Origin: Shewanella benthica KT99
GTDB lineage: Bacteria; Pseudomonadota; Gammaproteobacteria; Enterobacterales; Shewanellaceae
Length of the DNA stretch: 64,000 nt
Reading direction: 5' to 3'
Assembly: GCF_000172075.1 (NCBI RefSeq)
Contig: NZ_ABIC01000004.1
Span: forward strand, 1 to 64,000
The translations under genes and the position numbers were made by a program. Below, piece after piece: positions 32,190 to 41,522 of this stretch. How positions within the stretch are numbered: position 1 is the stretch's first letter; every line of letters begins with the position of its first letter. The notes below the pieces were generated by a model. It had not been told where the DNA came from. It searched no databases and saw only the letters and a program-made list of their open reading frames with translations.

Positions 32190-32480
32190 ATGCGGTCATT
32201 TATCGTCACAGTGTTAGTTGCACTAGTGTTCTTTTTTGCATTAATCTTCGGTGCGCGTAACGAGCAGATGGTGACTATCAGCTATTTTGTTGCTCAGGGT
32301 GAATTCCGCTTACCCCTAGTGCTGGCTTTCGTCTTTCTGGCGGGTTTTATGATCAGCTGGTTGTTTGCTATTTATCACATGACTAAACTGAAATTGGCGT
32401 TGAGAAATGTCAAAAAGAGATGCACCCAACTCGAATCTAGATTAGAAGGGATGACTCCCGCTCGGGACGTCGACGCCTAA
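32190..32480 (+). CDS. lapA: Lipopolysaccharide assembly protein LapA
   Basis: Small inner-membrane protein of 96 aa with two hydrophobic helices (about 3-20 and 42-62) and a charged C-terminal tail. In E. coli LapA works with LapB and FtsH to limit LpxC and so balance LPS synthesis. The ATG at 32190 has a GGAG four to eight bases ahead; an ATG at 32178 is less likely. It is adjacent to lapB, with one base between the two genes, so they are surely coupled. Confidence 0.9.
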   Translation: MRSFIVTVLVALVFFFALIFGARNEQMVTISYFVAQGEFRLPLVLAFVFLAGFMISWLFAIYHMTKLKLALRNVKKRCTQLESRLEGMTPARDVDA

Positions 32481-32481
32481 T

Positions 32482-33642
32482 ATGCAAGAGATCCTGTTTC
32501 TGTTGCTTCCAATCGCCGCCGGTTACGGCTGGTATATGGGACGGCGCAGTGTAAGGCATAATCAGACTAGCCAAAGAAAGCAGTTGAGTCGTGATTATTT
32601 CACGGGTCTTAATTTTCTCCTGTCCAATGAATCAGATAAAGCCGTCGATCTGTTTATTACCATGTTAGATGTCGATGATGACACCATAGACACACACCTC
32701 TCTCTTGGCTCCCTATTTAGAAAGCGTGGAGAAGTCGACCGCTCGATCCGCATTCATCAAAATTTAATTGCCAGACCCAGTCTCACCACTGAACAGCGCG
32801 ACATCGCCATGATGGAACTGGGCAAGGATTATCTCGCCGCTGGGTTTTATGATCGGGCGGAAGAGATATTCATTAACCTGGTTAAACAAGACGATCACAG
32901 TGAAGATGCCGAAACCCATCTGATCGATATCTACCAGGTCACCAAAGATTGGCAAAAAGCCATCAATATCATCAAGAGCTTAAAACGAAAAAGACAGCAA
33001 AGCCTAAAGCACAATACCGCCCATTTTTATTGTGAGCTGGCCAATGAGCAAACTGATGTTGCCCCGCAGTTAAAACTGCTTCAGGCCGCGTTAAAACAAG
33101 ACTCAGACTGTGGTCGGGCCTTACTCACCTTGGCCGAAAAGTATCTTGATTCTCATGAGCATGCCAAGTGCAAGGCACTACTGGCTAAGTTACTCGACGC
33201 CGATATCGAGCTTTTCCCCGATGCGCTGTCAATTGCCCGTCAGGTATTTCATGACAGTCATGATCTTGCCGGCTACAGTGACCTGCTTCGCCAAGCATTA
33301 CAAAATGGAGCGGGTGCGAGCGTCGCCATCACCTTAGCGAAAAATATGATTGAACAAGGTGAGACTCAAGAGGCTGAGCAGCTGGTTCTGGACGGATTAT
33401 ATCGTCACCCGACGATGAAAAGCTTCCAGCACCTGATGAAAATGCATGTACAGCAAGCCGAAGATGGCCAAGCGAAAGAGAGCCTGACCATGTTGGAAAA
33501 ACTGGTGGATCAGCAGATAAAGTTCCGTCCTGGCTATCGGTGCAGCGGCTGTGGTTTCCCTTCACACCGCCTCTATTGGCATTGTCCATCCTGTAAGAGC
33601 TGGGGGAAAATAAAACGGATCAGAGGGCTTGATGGCGAATAA
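32482..33642 (+). CDS. lapB: Lipopolysaccharide assembly protein LapB
   Basis: TPR adaptor that directs LpxC to FtsH. The protein is 386 aa (E. coli 389). It has an N-terminal membrane anchor (about 3-18), a series of TPR repeats (about 35-345) and a C-terminal rubredoxin-like zinc knuckle with CSGCGFPS and CPSC. It lies directly downstream of lapA and upstream of pyrF, the conserved order. Confidence 0.96.
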   Translation: MQEILFLLLPIAAGYGWYMGRRSVRHNQTSQRKQLSRDYFTGLNFLLSNESDKAVDLFITMLDVDDDTIDTHLSLGSLFRKRGEVDRSIRIHQNLIARPSLTTEQRDIAMMELGKDYLAAGFYDRAEEIFINLVKQDDHSEDAETHLIDIYQVTKDWQKAINIIKSLKRKRQQSLKHNTAHFYCELANEQTDVAPQLKLLQAALKQDSDCGRALLTLAEKYLDSHEHAKCKALLAKLLDADIELFPDALSIARQVFHDSHDLAGYSDLLRQALQNGAGASVAITLAKNMIEQGETQEAEQLVLDGLYRHPTMKSFQHLMKMHVQQAEDGQAKESLTMLEKLVDQQIKFRPGYRCSGCGFPSHRLYWHCPSCKSWGKIKRIRGLDGE

Positions 33643-33745
33643 CGCCGCTGACAGGTTATTGACCTAAATCCCCTCAGCCATGAAACCTATTATTTCACTA
33701 TGTGGCTCATGGCCAAGAATTTACCGCAAAGCAAATGGAGAAAAA

Positions 33746-34441
33746 ATGAGTAATAAGTCGATTTTAGTCGCCCTGGATTTTGATGATAAGCATGCTGCTT
33801 TGCAACTGGTTGATCAATTAGATCCTAGTATGTGCCGTGTCAAAGTAGGCAAGGAGATGTTTACTCTTTTTGGACCCGAATTTATCAAGGCGCTGCATAA
33901 ACGTGATTTCGACGTGTTCCTGGATCTTAAATTCCACGATATCCCTAATACCGTCGCCAAGGCTGTCACGGCAGCCGCCGAGCTTGGCGTGTGGATGACC
34001 AACGTCCATGCCAGCGGCGGTCTCGCCATGATGCAAGCGGCTAAGAAAGCGCTTGAGCCATTTGGCGATAAGGCACCCATACTGATAGCCGTCACAGTGC
34101 TCACCTCCATGAGTGATGAAGAACTTAAGCTTATCGGCATCGATGTCCCCGCGTTCGAGCATGTGCAGCGTCTCGCCAAACTTACTCAAGAAGCGGGATT
34201 AGACGGTGTTGTTTGTTCGGCACATGAAGCACAAGTGCTAAAATCTAAGTTAGGTAAAGAATTTAAACTGTGTACGCCGGGTATTCGTCCCGTTGGCGCC
34301 GATAAGGGTGACCAACATAGGATCATGACGCCACCACAAGCGATTGCAGCCGGTTCTGACTATTTAGTGATAGGAAGACCTATCACTAAAGCTGAGGATC
34401 CACTGGCAACGCTTCAAGCGATACACGCATCGTTGAAATAA
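33746..34441 (+). CDS. pyrF: Orotidine 5'-phosphate decarboxylase
   Basis: Last step of UMP synthesis. The protein is 231 aa from the ATG at 33746, which has GGAG ahead of it. The active-site [10 protein letters not shown] carries Asp60, Lys62 and Asp65. The phosphate-binding PGIRP and IGRPIT loops are near the end. An upstream in-frame start at 33680 would add 22 residues that do not look like the family. Confidence 0.96.
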   Translation: MSNKSILVALDFDDKHAALQLVDQLDPSMCRVKVGKEMFTLFGPEFIKALHKRDFDVFLDLKFHDIPNTVAKAVTAAAELGVWMTNVHASGGLAMMQAAKKALEPFGDKAPILIAVTVLTSMSDEELKLIGIDVPAFEHVQRLAKLTQEAGLDGVVCSAHEAQVLKSKLGKEFKLCTPGIRPVGADKGDQHRIMTPPQAIAAGSDYLVIGRPITKAEDPLATLQAIHASLK

Positions 34442-34494
34442 GGGCTAAGGCTACCTAGCTTAAATAAGCTGGCTAACCCCCTCAGGAGGCAGAC

Positions 34495-35310
34495 ATGTTT
34501 GACTATAAAGGCAAGAATGTTGTGGTTGTGGGGGGCACCAGTGGCATCAACCTGGCCATTGCGCTCGCGTTTGCCCAGGCTGGCGCTAATGTGGCCGTCG
34601 CCAGTCGCAGCGCCGAAAAAGTCAATGCCGCAGTTAAATTACTGCGTGAAGCCAATCCCAAGGGTACCCATATGGGTGCCAGTTTCGATGTACGAGATGT
34701 CGAAGGATTAACAGCGGGCTTCAAGCTGTTTAACGTCCATTTTGCTCAAATCGATGTCTTAGTCAGTGGCGCCGCCGGTAACTTCCTGGCTCCTGCCGCC
34801 TTACTGAGTGAAAATGGCTTTAAGTCGGTGATGGATATCGATCTGCTAGGCAGTTTTCAGGTGCTCAAGCAAGCCTATCCTTTGATGACGAGACCAGGGG
34901 GCTGTATCATTCAGATCTCGGCGCCCCAGGCGTTTGTCGCCATGCCCATGCAGGCGCATGTGGGCGCGGCCAAGGCCGGTGTAGACATGTTGACTAAAAA
35001 TCTGGCGCTGGAGTGGGGTTGTGAGGGGATTCGAATAAACTCAATCGTTCCGGGCCCCATCAGCGGCACTGAGGGGTTTAATCGATTAGCCCCCAGTGCT
35101 GAGTTACAAGAACGCGTGGCTAAGAGCGTGCCTTTACAGAGAAATGGCATAGGACAAGATATTGCCAATGGGGCCTTATTTTTGGCCTCTCCCATGGCAT
35201 CTTATATCACAGGTGTCGTACTGCCCATAGATGGCGGTTGGTCACTTGGCGGTGCATCCATGGCGATGGCTGAGTTGGCTCTGCTAGCGACCACACGTGC
35301 TAAAGAATGA
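34495..35310 (+). CDS. SDR oxidoreductase resembling peroxisomal-type 2,4-dienoyl-CoA reductase
   Basis: A 271-aa short-chain dehydrogenase. The cofactor motif GGTSGIN is at 13-19; the basic SRS after strand 2 suggests NADPH. Lys160 of the catalytic YxxxK is present, but the Tyr position is Val156. Asp116 (MDIDLLGSF) stands where classical SDRs have Asn. This Asp/Lys arrangement, and the segments PGPISGTEGF and LASPMASYITG, closely recall human DECR2. I infer a second, non-FadH-type dienoyl-CoA reductase; the substrate is not proven. It has a GGAGG ribosome site and lies between pyrF and a DUF2058 gene. Confidence 0.75.
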   Translation: MFDYKGKNVVVVGGTSGINLAIALAFAQAGANVAVASRSAEKVNAAVKLLREANPKGTHMGASFDVRDVEGLTAGFKLFNVHFAQIDVLVSGAAGNFLAPAALLSENGFKSVMDIDLLGSFQVLKQAYPLMTRPGGCIIQISAPQAFVAMPMQAHVGAAKAGVDMLTKNLALEWGCEGIRINSIVPGPISGTEGFNRLAPSAELQERVAKSVPLQRNGIGQDIANGALFLASPMASYITGVVLPIDGGWSLGGASMAMAELALLATTRAKE

Positions 35311-35366
35311 GTTGAATCATCCGAGATGATGATCTCAACAGAAATATTAATTACAGTGAGAAACAG

Positions 35367-35909
35367 ATGGCAAATCCTTTTCAAGAGCAACTGCTCAAAG
35401 CTGGTCTAGTCAGCAAACAAAAAGTACAGCAAGCCAGGACGCAGAAACGACGTGACCGTAAGGCCAAGGTCGATGATGGCTCTGCGGATTTAAAACAGCA
35501 AATAGCGGCGCAGAAGCTAGCACAAGCGGCAAAAGATAAGGCGCGAAATGAGCAAAAATTTGCTGCTGCAACCGAGAAAGGCTTGGTCCGTGGCCTAGTG
35601 ACGGAATTCACTCGTCTAGCCATAAAGCCACCGCAAAGCGGCGAGATTAAGTTTAATTTCACCTCCAATAATAAAATCTTCTCGATCTATGTGAATGATA
35701 AACTACAGACTCAGCTGCTTAACGGGCAACTGGGTATCGTACGTCATGAAGATACCAGTTATTTAGTGCCGCATAAACTCGCCGAGCGAGTCAATATCTT
35801 GGTGCCAAAATGGTGTGGTTATTTGTGGGTACAAGATGACCACAGCCAAGTCGTCGAAGAAGACGATCCTTACGCCGATTACGTCATCCCAGATGATTTG
35901 ATGTGGTAG
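35367..35909 (+). CDS. DUF2058 family protein (YaiL-like)
   Basis: A 180-aa protein with the family layout. The N-terminal segment MANPFQEQLLKAGLV is followed by a lysine/arginine-rich coiled coil (about 18-70). A compact C-terminal domain (about 75-180) ends in the acidic DDPYADYVIPDDLMW. E. coli YaiL is described as a nucleoprotein/polysaccharide-linked protein of unclear function. It has no signal peptide and is probably cytoplasmic and nucleic-acid associated because of the basic helix. Confidence 0.85.
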   Translation: MANPFQEQLLKAGLVSKQKVQQARTQKRRDRKAKVDDGSADLKQQIAAQKLAQAAKDKARNEQKFAAATEKGLVRGLVTEFTRLAIKPPQSGEIKFNFTSNNKIFSIYVNDKLQTQLLNGQLGIVRHEDTSYLVPHKLAERVNILVPKWCGYLWVQDDHSQVVEEDDPYADYVIPDDLMW

Positions 35910-36077
35910 GAAACCAAGGGGCTAGGTCCGAGTGCCTAGTCCTTATCATCTTCATCCTGAGATTTCCCGTTCCCAGAACCCTCGTTCCTAGATTCTACAC
36001 TTACCTCTTTGCCTGAACTCTCATTTCCCTCAACTTATCCAAATATCTCTTTCTTTTCCTATGGTATCTGGTATAAA

Positions 36078-36096
36078 TTAAAACAAGTGTTTAAAT
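36078..36096. promoter_or_regulatory. Palindromic operator-like site upstream of acyl-CoA dehydrogenase
   Basis: TTAAAACAAGTGTTTAAAT lies 20 bases before the start. It is near-palindromic (TTAAAACA / TGTTTAAA). Its reverse complement matches the fadH site at 13842-13860 in 16 of 19 positions. Confidence 0.45.
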
Positions 36097-36116
36097 TCAA
36101 CGTTTGAGAGTCGATA

Positions 36117-37874
36117 ATGAATCCTTACCAAGCTCCGTTAGCCGAAATGAAATTCCTGTTAGATAAGGTGTTTGATGCGCCTCAAACATGGGCATCTTTA
36201 CCTGCCATTGCTGAAAATGTCGATATGGACACGGCGGTGGCGATAATGGATGAAGCAGACAAGATAAGTCGCGAGTTACTCCATCCTATAAACCGCAGTG
36301 GTGATGAGCAAGGCGTGGTGCATCAAGATGATAAGGTGATCACGCCAGATGGCTATAAAGAGGCATATACCCAGTATGCCGAAGGCGGTTGGGTAGGCCT
36401 CTGCGGCGAGCCTGAGTTCGGTGGCATGGGTATGCCTAAAATGTTGGGCGTACTCGTCGATGAAATGGCTTACAGCGCCTGTAATGCATTTACCTTATAC
36501 GGCTCACTCACCGCTGGCGCGGCCTTATGTATCAATGCCCACGGTAGCGATGAACTGAAACAAAAATACCTGCCTATGATGTACAGCGGTGAGTGGTCAG
36601 GAGCCATGGACATGACAGAGCCTCAGGCTGGCTCAGATCTTCGTGGCATCCGCACTAAGGCCGTGCCTTTAGATGATGGCAGTTATAGCATCACAGGCAG
36701 CAAAATATTTATCACCGCTGGCGATCATGATCTCACCGAGAATGTGATCCATTTGGTACTGGCTAAGCTGCCCGACTCTAACGGCATTTCACTCTTCCTT
36801 GTACCCAAAATCAAGGTCGACGATTCCGGTGCCTTGGGTGAATCTAATCACGTCACCGTGGGCTCAATTGAGCACAAGATGGGGCTGAAGGCATCGTCGA
36901 CCTGTGTGATGAATTATGATGATGCACAAGGCTATCTCATCGGTAGGGCTAATCGAGGTTTGGTGTGTATGTTCACCATGATGAACTACGAACGTCTGGC
37001 GATTGGTATCCAAGGTTTGGGCACATCACAAGCGGCTTACCAGATGGCAGCCGATTATGCCAAAGAGCGTGTTCAAGGGGTGGCTGCAGGGGGATCGCCG
37101 ACCGGCGCGACTAGCGACCCGATCATAGTGCACGGCGATGTTCGCCGCATGTTGCTCAATATCCGCGTGTTAACCGAAGCGGGCCGCGCCCTGTCGGTCC
37201 TCACGGGGCAGCAGTTAGATATTGCCAAATACGGAGAAGGTGAGGCCCAAGCTAAGGCGAGCCGATATGTCGGTCTGTTAACGCCGGTTGCTAAGGCATT
37301 CTTGAGCGATAGAGGCCTGGACGCTGCCATCACGGCGCAACAAGTATTTGGCGGTCATGGCTATATCCGTGAAACGGGTATTGAGCAACTGGTGCGTGAC
37401 ACTCGAATCGCACAGATCTATGAGGGGACCAATGGTATTCAGGCCATAGATTTTCTTGGCCGCAAGGTGACAGGAGATAAAGTGGCTGCGTTGACTGAGT
37501 TTGTTAATGAGTGTACAGCCAAACTAGCGACCCTGAGTCATGCCGATGCAGCACACAAGGCTAAGGTGACGGATTTGCTGCAACAGCTTATTCTAGTCGC
37601 ATCCGAAATTAACGATAAGAAACTTGAAAAGCCAGCAGTCATCAATGCCTGCGCCGTCGATTTTCTCGATGCCTTCGGTCATGTCTTATATGGTTATTTC
37701 TGGCTATTGATGTCGGATGCCGCCGTGTCACATGCGGATAAAGAGTTCGCTGCTCAAAAACGTTACCTGAGCGACTTCTATATCAACAAGATGCTGCCTA
37801 AGGCCGAGTACCATCTGGCTCAGGTGCGAGCGGGTGATGAGACCATTATGAATATGCCTGAATCTCTGTTCTGA
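36117..37874 (+). CDS. Acyl-CoA dehydrogenase, long form with C-terminal domain
   Basis: FAD enzyme making trans-2-enoyl-CoA in beta-oxidation. The protein is 585 aa, longer than classic 380-aa enzymes because of an extra C-terminal helical domain (about 470-585). The FAD/substrate motif MDMTEPQAGSDL is near 160-173 and the catalytic base is Glu436 in YEGTNGIQA. The long family acts on medium to long chains in related bacteria, but chain length is inferred. It is a single gene with a strong terminator and a candidate fatty-acid operator upstream. Confidence 0.92.
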   Translation: MNPYQAPLAEMKFLLDKVFDAPQTWASLPAIAENVDMDTAVAIMDEADKISRELLHPINRSGDEQGVVHQDDKVITPDGYKEAYTQYAEGGWVGLCGEPEFGGMGMPKMLGVLVDEMAYSACNAFTLYGSLTAGAALCINAHGSDELKQKYLPMMYSGEWSGAMDMTEPQAGSDLRGIRTKAVPLDDGSYSITGSKIFITAGDHDLTENVIHLVLAKLPDSNGISLFLVPKIKVDDSGALGESNHVTVGSIEHKMGLKASSTCVMNYDDAQGYLIGRANRGLVCMFTMMNYERLAIGIQGLGTSQAAYQMAADYAKERVQGVAAGGSPTGATSDPIIVHGDVRRMLLNIRVLTEAGRALSVLTGQQLDIAKYGEGEAQAKASRYVGLLTPVAKAFLSDRGLDAAITAQQVFGGHGYIRETGIEQLVRDTRIAQIYEGTNGIQAIDFLGRKVTGDKVAALTEFVNECTAKLATLSHADAAHKAKVTDLLQQLILVASEINDKKLEKPAVINACAVDFLDAFGHVLYGYFWLLMSDAAVSHADKEFAAQKRYLSDFYINKMLPKAEYHLAQVRAGDETIMNMPESLF

Positions 37875-37887
37875 TCTCATCCATAAA

Positions 37888-37936
37888 GTGAAAGGCGAAT
37901 ACTTAGGTTTTAACTCTGAGTATTCGCCTTTTTGTT
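37888..37936 (+). terminator. Rho-independent terminator of the acyl-CoA dehydrogenase gene
   Basis: AAAGGCGAATACT / AGTATTCGCCTTT, 13-bp stem, followed by TTTTGTTTT. Confidence 0.92.
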
Positions 37937-37965
37937 TTGAGCCTGTGTTTATTTGGCTTAAGCCA

Positions 37966-39435
37966 TCAATTTGCTGGGCTCGACGGGGTGAGAGCCGAGC
38001 CTGATTGGGACTCTTGTGCTAACGTATTATCCATTAAATAATGCAAAAATAGTGCACTGAATGGCGCCTGTTGTTGCTTTTTTTGCAATGAACTCTGACC
38101 GTTTTCTAAGATCACAAACAGGGTATCATCTTGGTTTTCACTGCTGATAAAGCCGGCAAGATTATCCACTCCCTGCATAGAGCCGGTTTTGGCGATGACA
38201 TGCTTAAACAGGGGAGGTTTGTTAAAGCTTGCTTTATATTTGAGCGTACCGCTCACGCCAGCAATCGGCAGTGAATCCATCAGCTGGGAAAATCTTGGGT
38301 CGGTATAGATCAAGTTTAATACCTGACTGAGCTGACGTGCACTGAGTAGGTTATATCTGGAGAGCCCTGAGCCATCGACAATCTTTGCATGGGTTAGCAT
38401 TATGCCTTCACCACTCAGTATCTTTTTAAGGGCCCGACTGCCGTTACTGAAGTTTCCCGGCCGCTGATAAATTTTTGTTCCAAGCTGTTTGAGTAAGCTG
38501 TCGGCAATCAGGTTATCGGACTTGATCAGCATGGTGCCTAGTAGGTCAGATAGAGGGGCTGATTCATGGGCCGCAATCAAGTGAGTCTGCGTCGGCAGTT
38601 GGTGCTTTATCAATATCTGCCCCTTGAGTTGAATCTTACTGCTCTTGAGTATTTGTCTAATTGACTCTTGCATAAATAAGCCGGGATCTGTGATGGCAAT
38701 GGCAAGCTTAATGGCTTGTGAGCCTGGATAGCAGCCGCTAAGAGAGAAATGATTACCGGCTAAGCGTTGTAGATCTAATTGACAAAATTTTTCGACCCCC
38801 GTTTTATCAAACACCGCGGTGTTGGTGATGTTGATAGGGACATAGCCTGCAACCGATAATTCACTCTGGCTACTGGCCAGTTTGGGGGAGAGTTTACCGT
38901 GAACACAGTTGCGGTTGAGTACGAAATTCGACACCGGCGCCGCATAACAGATCCCCAGATCATCCCAAACCCAACCTGGAGCCTGTAACTGTTCATTGGC
39001 CTGACCGATTAAGTAGAGGCTACCTTCAATTCGATACAAGCCTTGTTCGGTAAGCTGTTTAAGCAGAGATCTCAGGTCCTTGCCCTTCAATGTCGGATCG
39101 CCGCTGAAGCTGATGTAGACATCACCGGCTATCACGCCGTCCTTTATGGGAAATCTAGAGTAGACACGAGTGCTGAACCTAAAACCACTGCCCAGTGATG
39201 ATGTGGCCGCTACCGCAGTGAGTAATTTCATGGTACTGGCGGGTAAGAGTAAGGTATCCGGGTTCTGCTCGAAGATGATGTCGCCGGTCACCAGGTTAGT
39301 AGCAAAAATCGCCGTATGGGAATGAGGCGGTTTAATGATGGATAACACATTATCAAAATAGTCATTGCCTATAGCTGGCAGAGATAAACAGCTGAGCAGA
39401 AGACAGGCATTAACGAGAGATCTCATAGAATTCAC
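37966..39435 (-). CDS. dacB: D-alanyl-D-alanine carboxypeptidase/endopeptidase (PBP4)
   Basis: Periplasmic class C penicillin-binding protein that trims peptidoglycan peptides. The protein is 489 aa with a signal peptide ending near AIG-ND (residue 23). All three serine-acyltransferase motifs are present: SxxK as Ser67-Thr-Met-Lys70, SDN in LIKSDNLIADS, and KTG in IAKTGSMQG. A long insert between SxxK and SDN is normal for PBP4. A second ATG three codons in is an equal start candidate. Confidence 0.93.
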   Translation of the reverse strand: MNSMRSLVNACLLLSCLSLPAIGNDYFDNVLSIIKPPHSHTAIFATNLVTGDIIFEQNPDTLLLPASTMKLLTAVAATSSLGSGFRFSTRVYSRFPIKDGVIAGDVYISFSGDPTLKGKDLRSLLKQLTEQGLYRIEGSLYLIGQANEQLQAPGWVWDDLGICYAAPVSNFVLNRNCVHGKLSPKLASSQSELSVAGYVPINITNTAVFDKTGVEKFCQLDLQRLAGNHFSLSGCYPGSQAIKLAIAITDPGLFMQESIRQILKSSKIQLKGQILIKHQLPTQTHLIAAHESAPLSDLLGTMLIKSDNLIADSLLKQLGTKIYQRPGNFSNGSRALKKILSGEGIMLTHAKIVDGSGLSRYNLLSARQLSQVLNLIYTDPRFSQLMDSLPIAGVSGTLKYKASFNKPPLFKHVIAKTGSMQGVDNLAGFISSENQDDTLFVILENGQSSLQKKQQQAPFSALFLHYLMDNTLAQESQSGSALTPSSPAN

Positions 39436-39754
39436 ATAGGTAAGTGACTAAGTCAATAAACAGCACAGACTTATATCATAGCGGTTATTCATCTTCGGGT
39501 TTATCTTTTTCCATTAACCGGTAGAGTCTTAATGTCACAAAGCCGATAAATTGCAGTGAATATCATTCACATCATCTCGACATCCAGATCAGTCGGTGAC
39601 TGGTTAATTTGAGCGCTTTGTGCACTCAAATCTGTATTTGCTCGAAATGAATACACTTCTTATGCTCTTATGCTGTAAAAATGGAGAAAACCCTTGCTCA
39701 ATGGGGTGTAAATCGGTAATTTCTATCCCCTTATGATTTATATAAGGGATCGAT
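39436..39754. other. Divergent gap between dacB and the DUF1904 remnant
   Basis: No complete gene is visible. On the minus strand 39487-39556 reads as a coding-like tail (YSLQFIGFVTLRLYRLMEKD, ending at a TAA), with a stop just upstream, so it may be a leftover fragment. The promoters of dacB and of the pssA transcript must lie here. Confidence 0.4.
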
Positions 39755-39910
39755 ATGCCTCATATTCGTATGCGCGGACTACCTGAAGACGCAGTAGCCA
39801 GTCTGAGCCGTAAAGCCATCACATTGGCTTATCCGCAGTTGCAGCATCTGGCTGTAGTGTTTAACGCATTCGATCCGAGTCGCTACTATCGTGACGGAAA
39901 GCATTTTTAA
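39755..39910 (+). pseudogene. DUF1904-like protein with a large internal deletion
   Basis: A 51-codon open frame from an ATG with TAAGGGATCGAT ahead. The first 24 residues (MPHIRMRGLPEDAVASLSRK onward) look like the N-terminus, and the last 20 or so (AVVFNAFDPSRYYRDGKHF) like the C-terminus, of the roughly 110-residue DUF1904 family (tautomerase-like). The middle is missing but the frame is kept. It ends five bases before the pssA start, so it may still be co-translated with pssA. Calling it a deletion remnant is inference from memory of the family. Confidence 0.6.
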
Positions 39911-39915
39911 AGGAG

Positions 39916-41235
39916 ATGACCTTGCTTGATAAGCTTGGTGGAATACCAATCCAACCCGACGCATTACAATGGTTGCTTACGCCCAAAGCATTAAAGGCTG
40001 AACTCTTAACGCGTATCGCCGCTGCGGTTAATTCGATCTATATCGCCGCTCTTTATCTTGAAGATGATGAGGCGGGTCGAGAGATCTTAGCGGCATTAAT
40101 GTCAGCTAAAGACAAGAACCCGGAACTCGACATCAAGGTCTTAGTCGATTTTCATCGTGCCAGACGAGGTCTGATAGGCCATAAGAGTGACAGTGGTAAC
40201 GATCAGATGTATCGCACTGTGATGCAGGCAGCCAAACACCCAATCGAAATATTAGGTGTGCCGGTCAAGTCTCGTGAGTTTATGGGCGTACTGCACCTTA
40301 AAGGATTTATTGTCGATGATGCCGTGATATACAGTGGTGCCAGCATCAATAATATCTACCTGCATCAAGGCGAAAAGTACCGCTTCGATCGATATCATGT
40401 GATTGAATCGGCCGAACTGGCGCGATCCATGAGACAGATGATTCAAACTTATCTGGTACAAGATCCCGCGGTCAGCTCACTCACTCAAGATAAAGCCACT
40501 GAGTCTCTGCCACAGAAAAATGATGTCCGTACCCTTAAGTCACGTTTAGCGAAGGCGAGCTATCAATATGAATCCACCACCATAGGCAATCGTGTCACGC
40601 CTGTGGTTGGTTTAGGAAGAAAGAAAAACAAGCTCAATAAGATCGTCGTCGATATGGTGGCACAATCAACAGATACCTTATTTATCTGTACTCCCTATTT
40701 TAACCCACCTTACGCACTGGCACGTGCCTTAGCTAAGCATCTTAAAGACGGTAAGCGTATCGATATTGTCGTGGGGGATAAAACCGCCAATGATTTCTAT
40801 ATTCCGCCAGAGCAAGACTTTTCAACCATAGGGGCCTTGCCATACATGTATGAGCAGTCCTTGCGAAAGTTCGCCAAGCGTCAGCAATGGGCTGTGGAGA
40901 ATGGCCAACTCAATATTCATCTCTGGAAAGATGGCATTAACAGTTATCATCTCAAGGGGATCAGCGCAGATAACAAACGTCACCTGATCACCGGCAGTAA
41001 CTTAAATCCCCGCGCATGGGCGCTGGATCTGGAAAATGGTTTATTGCTCCATGATGAGTGTGGTGCCTGGAAGGAGAAGTTTGCACAGGAACAGGCGCAT
41101 ATCCTGCAGCACACAGAGCGTTTGTATCATTACAGCCAGATAGAGACAATAAACAAGTATCCGGCTCCGGTGCGTAAGATAATGACACGTATCAGACGCC
41201 TAAAAGCAGACTTCCTGTTAAAACGTATTCTTTAG
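39916..41235 (+). CDS. pssA: CDP-diacylglycerol-serine O-phosphatidyltransferase
   Basis: Makes phosphatidylserine, the precursor of phosphatidylethanolamine. It is the phospholipase-D-type enzyme: 439 aa (E. coli 451) with two HxK motifs, HLKGFIVDD in the first half and HLKGISADN in the second, and the GDKTANDFYIP segment. AAAGGAG ends directly at the ATG of 39916. A TTG two codons later (39922) has ideal spacing from that Shine-Dalgarno and may be the true start. An inverted repeat GGACCTGATCA/TGATCAGGTCC follows the stop. Confidence 0.95.
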   Translation: MTLLDKLGGIPIQPDALQWLLTPKALKAELLTRIAAAVNSIYIAALYLEDDEAGREILAALMSAKDKNPELDIKVLVDFHRARRGLIGHKSDSGNDQMYRTVMQAAKHPIEILGVPVKSREFMGVLHLKGFIVDDAVIYSGASINNIYLHQGEKYRFDRYHVIESAELARSMRQMIQTYLVQDPAVSSLTQDKATESLPQKNDVRTLKSRLAKASYQYESTTIGNRVTPVVGLGRKKNKLNKIVVDMVAQSTDTLFICTPYFNPPYALARALAKHLKDGKRIDIVVGDKTANDFYIPPEQDFSTIGALPYMYEQSLRKFAKRQQWAVENGQLNIHLWKDGINSYHLKGISADNKRHLITGSNLNPRAWALDLENGLLLHDECGAWKEKFAQEQAHILQHTERLYHYSQIETINKYPAPVRKIMTRIRRLKADFLLKRIL

Positions 41236-41522
41236 GCTTCAACTCAGGACCTGATCACCGTGATCAGGTCCTGGTCTTTAACATTTCAATATTCACCTAT
41301 TAATTTTTCTAGGGCAAAAAGGTTGTAAGTATTAGTTTACATCTTGTATTGTTAAGGTTAACTACGAAACAAGTTGATAGCATGGCGTAGAGCCGACCTC
41401 ACCCGGTGAGAGGGGATAAGCTGGCAGGTCGCTGAAAACGATTGTGTGGTGATCGGCCCGATAGTAAAATAGCGCATGTGCCGATAACGGCTATCAAAAA
41501 AATTAATCACCAATGATGAGTT

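Noticed and set aside
41244-41275. Inverted repeat GGACCTGATCA/TGATCAGGTCC after pssA
   Set aside because: A likely transcript end, but without a T run it cannot be called a Rho-independent terminator.
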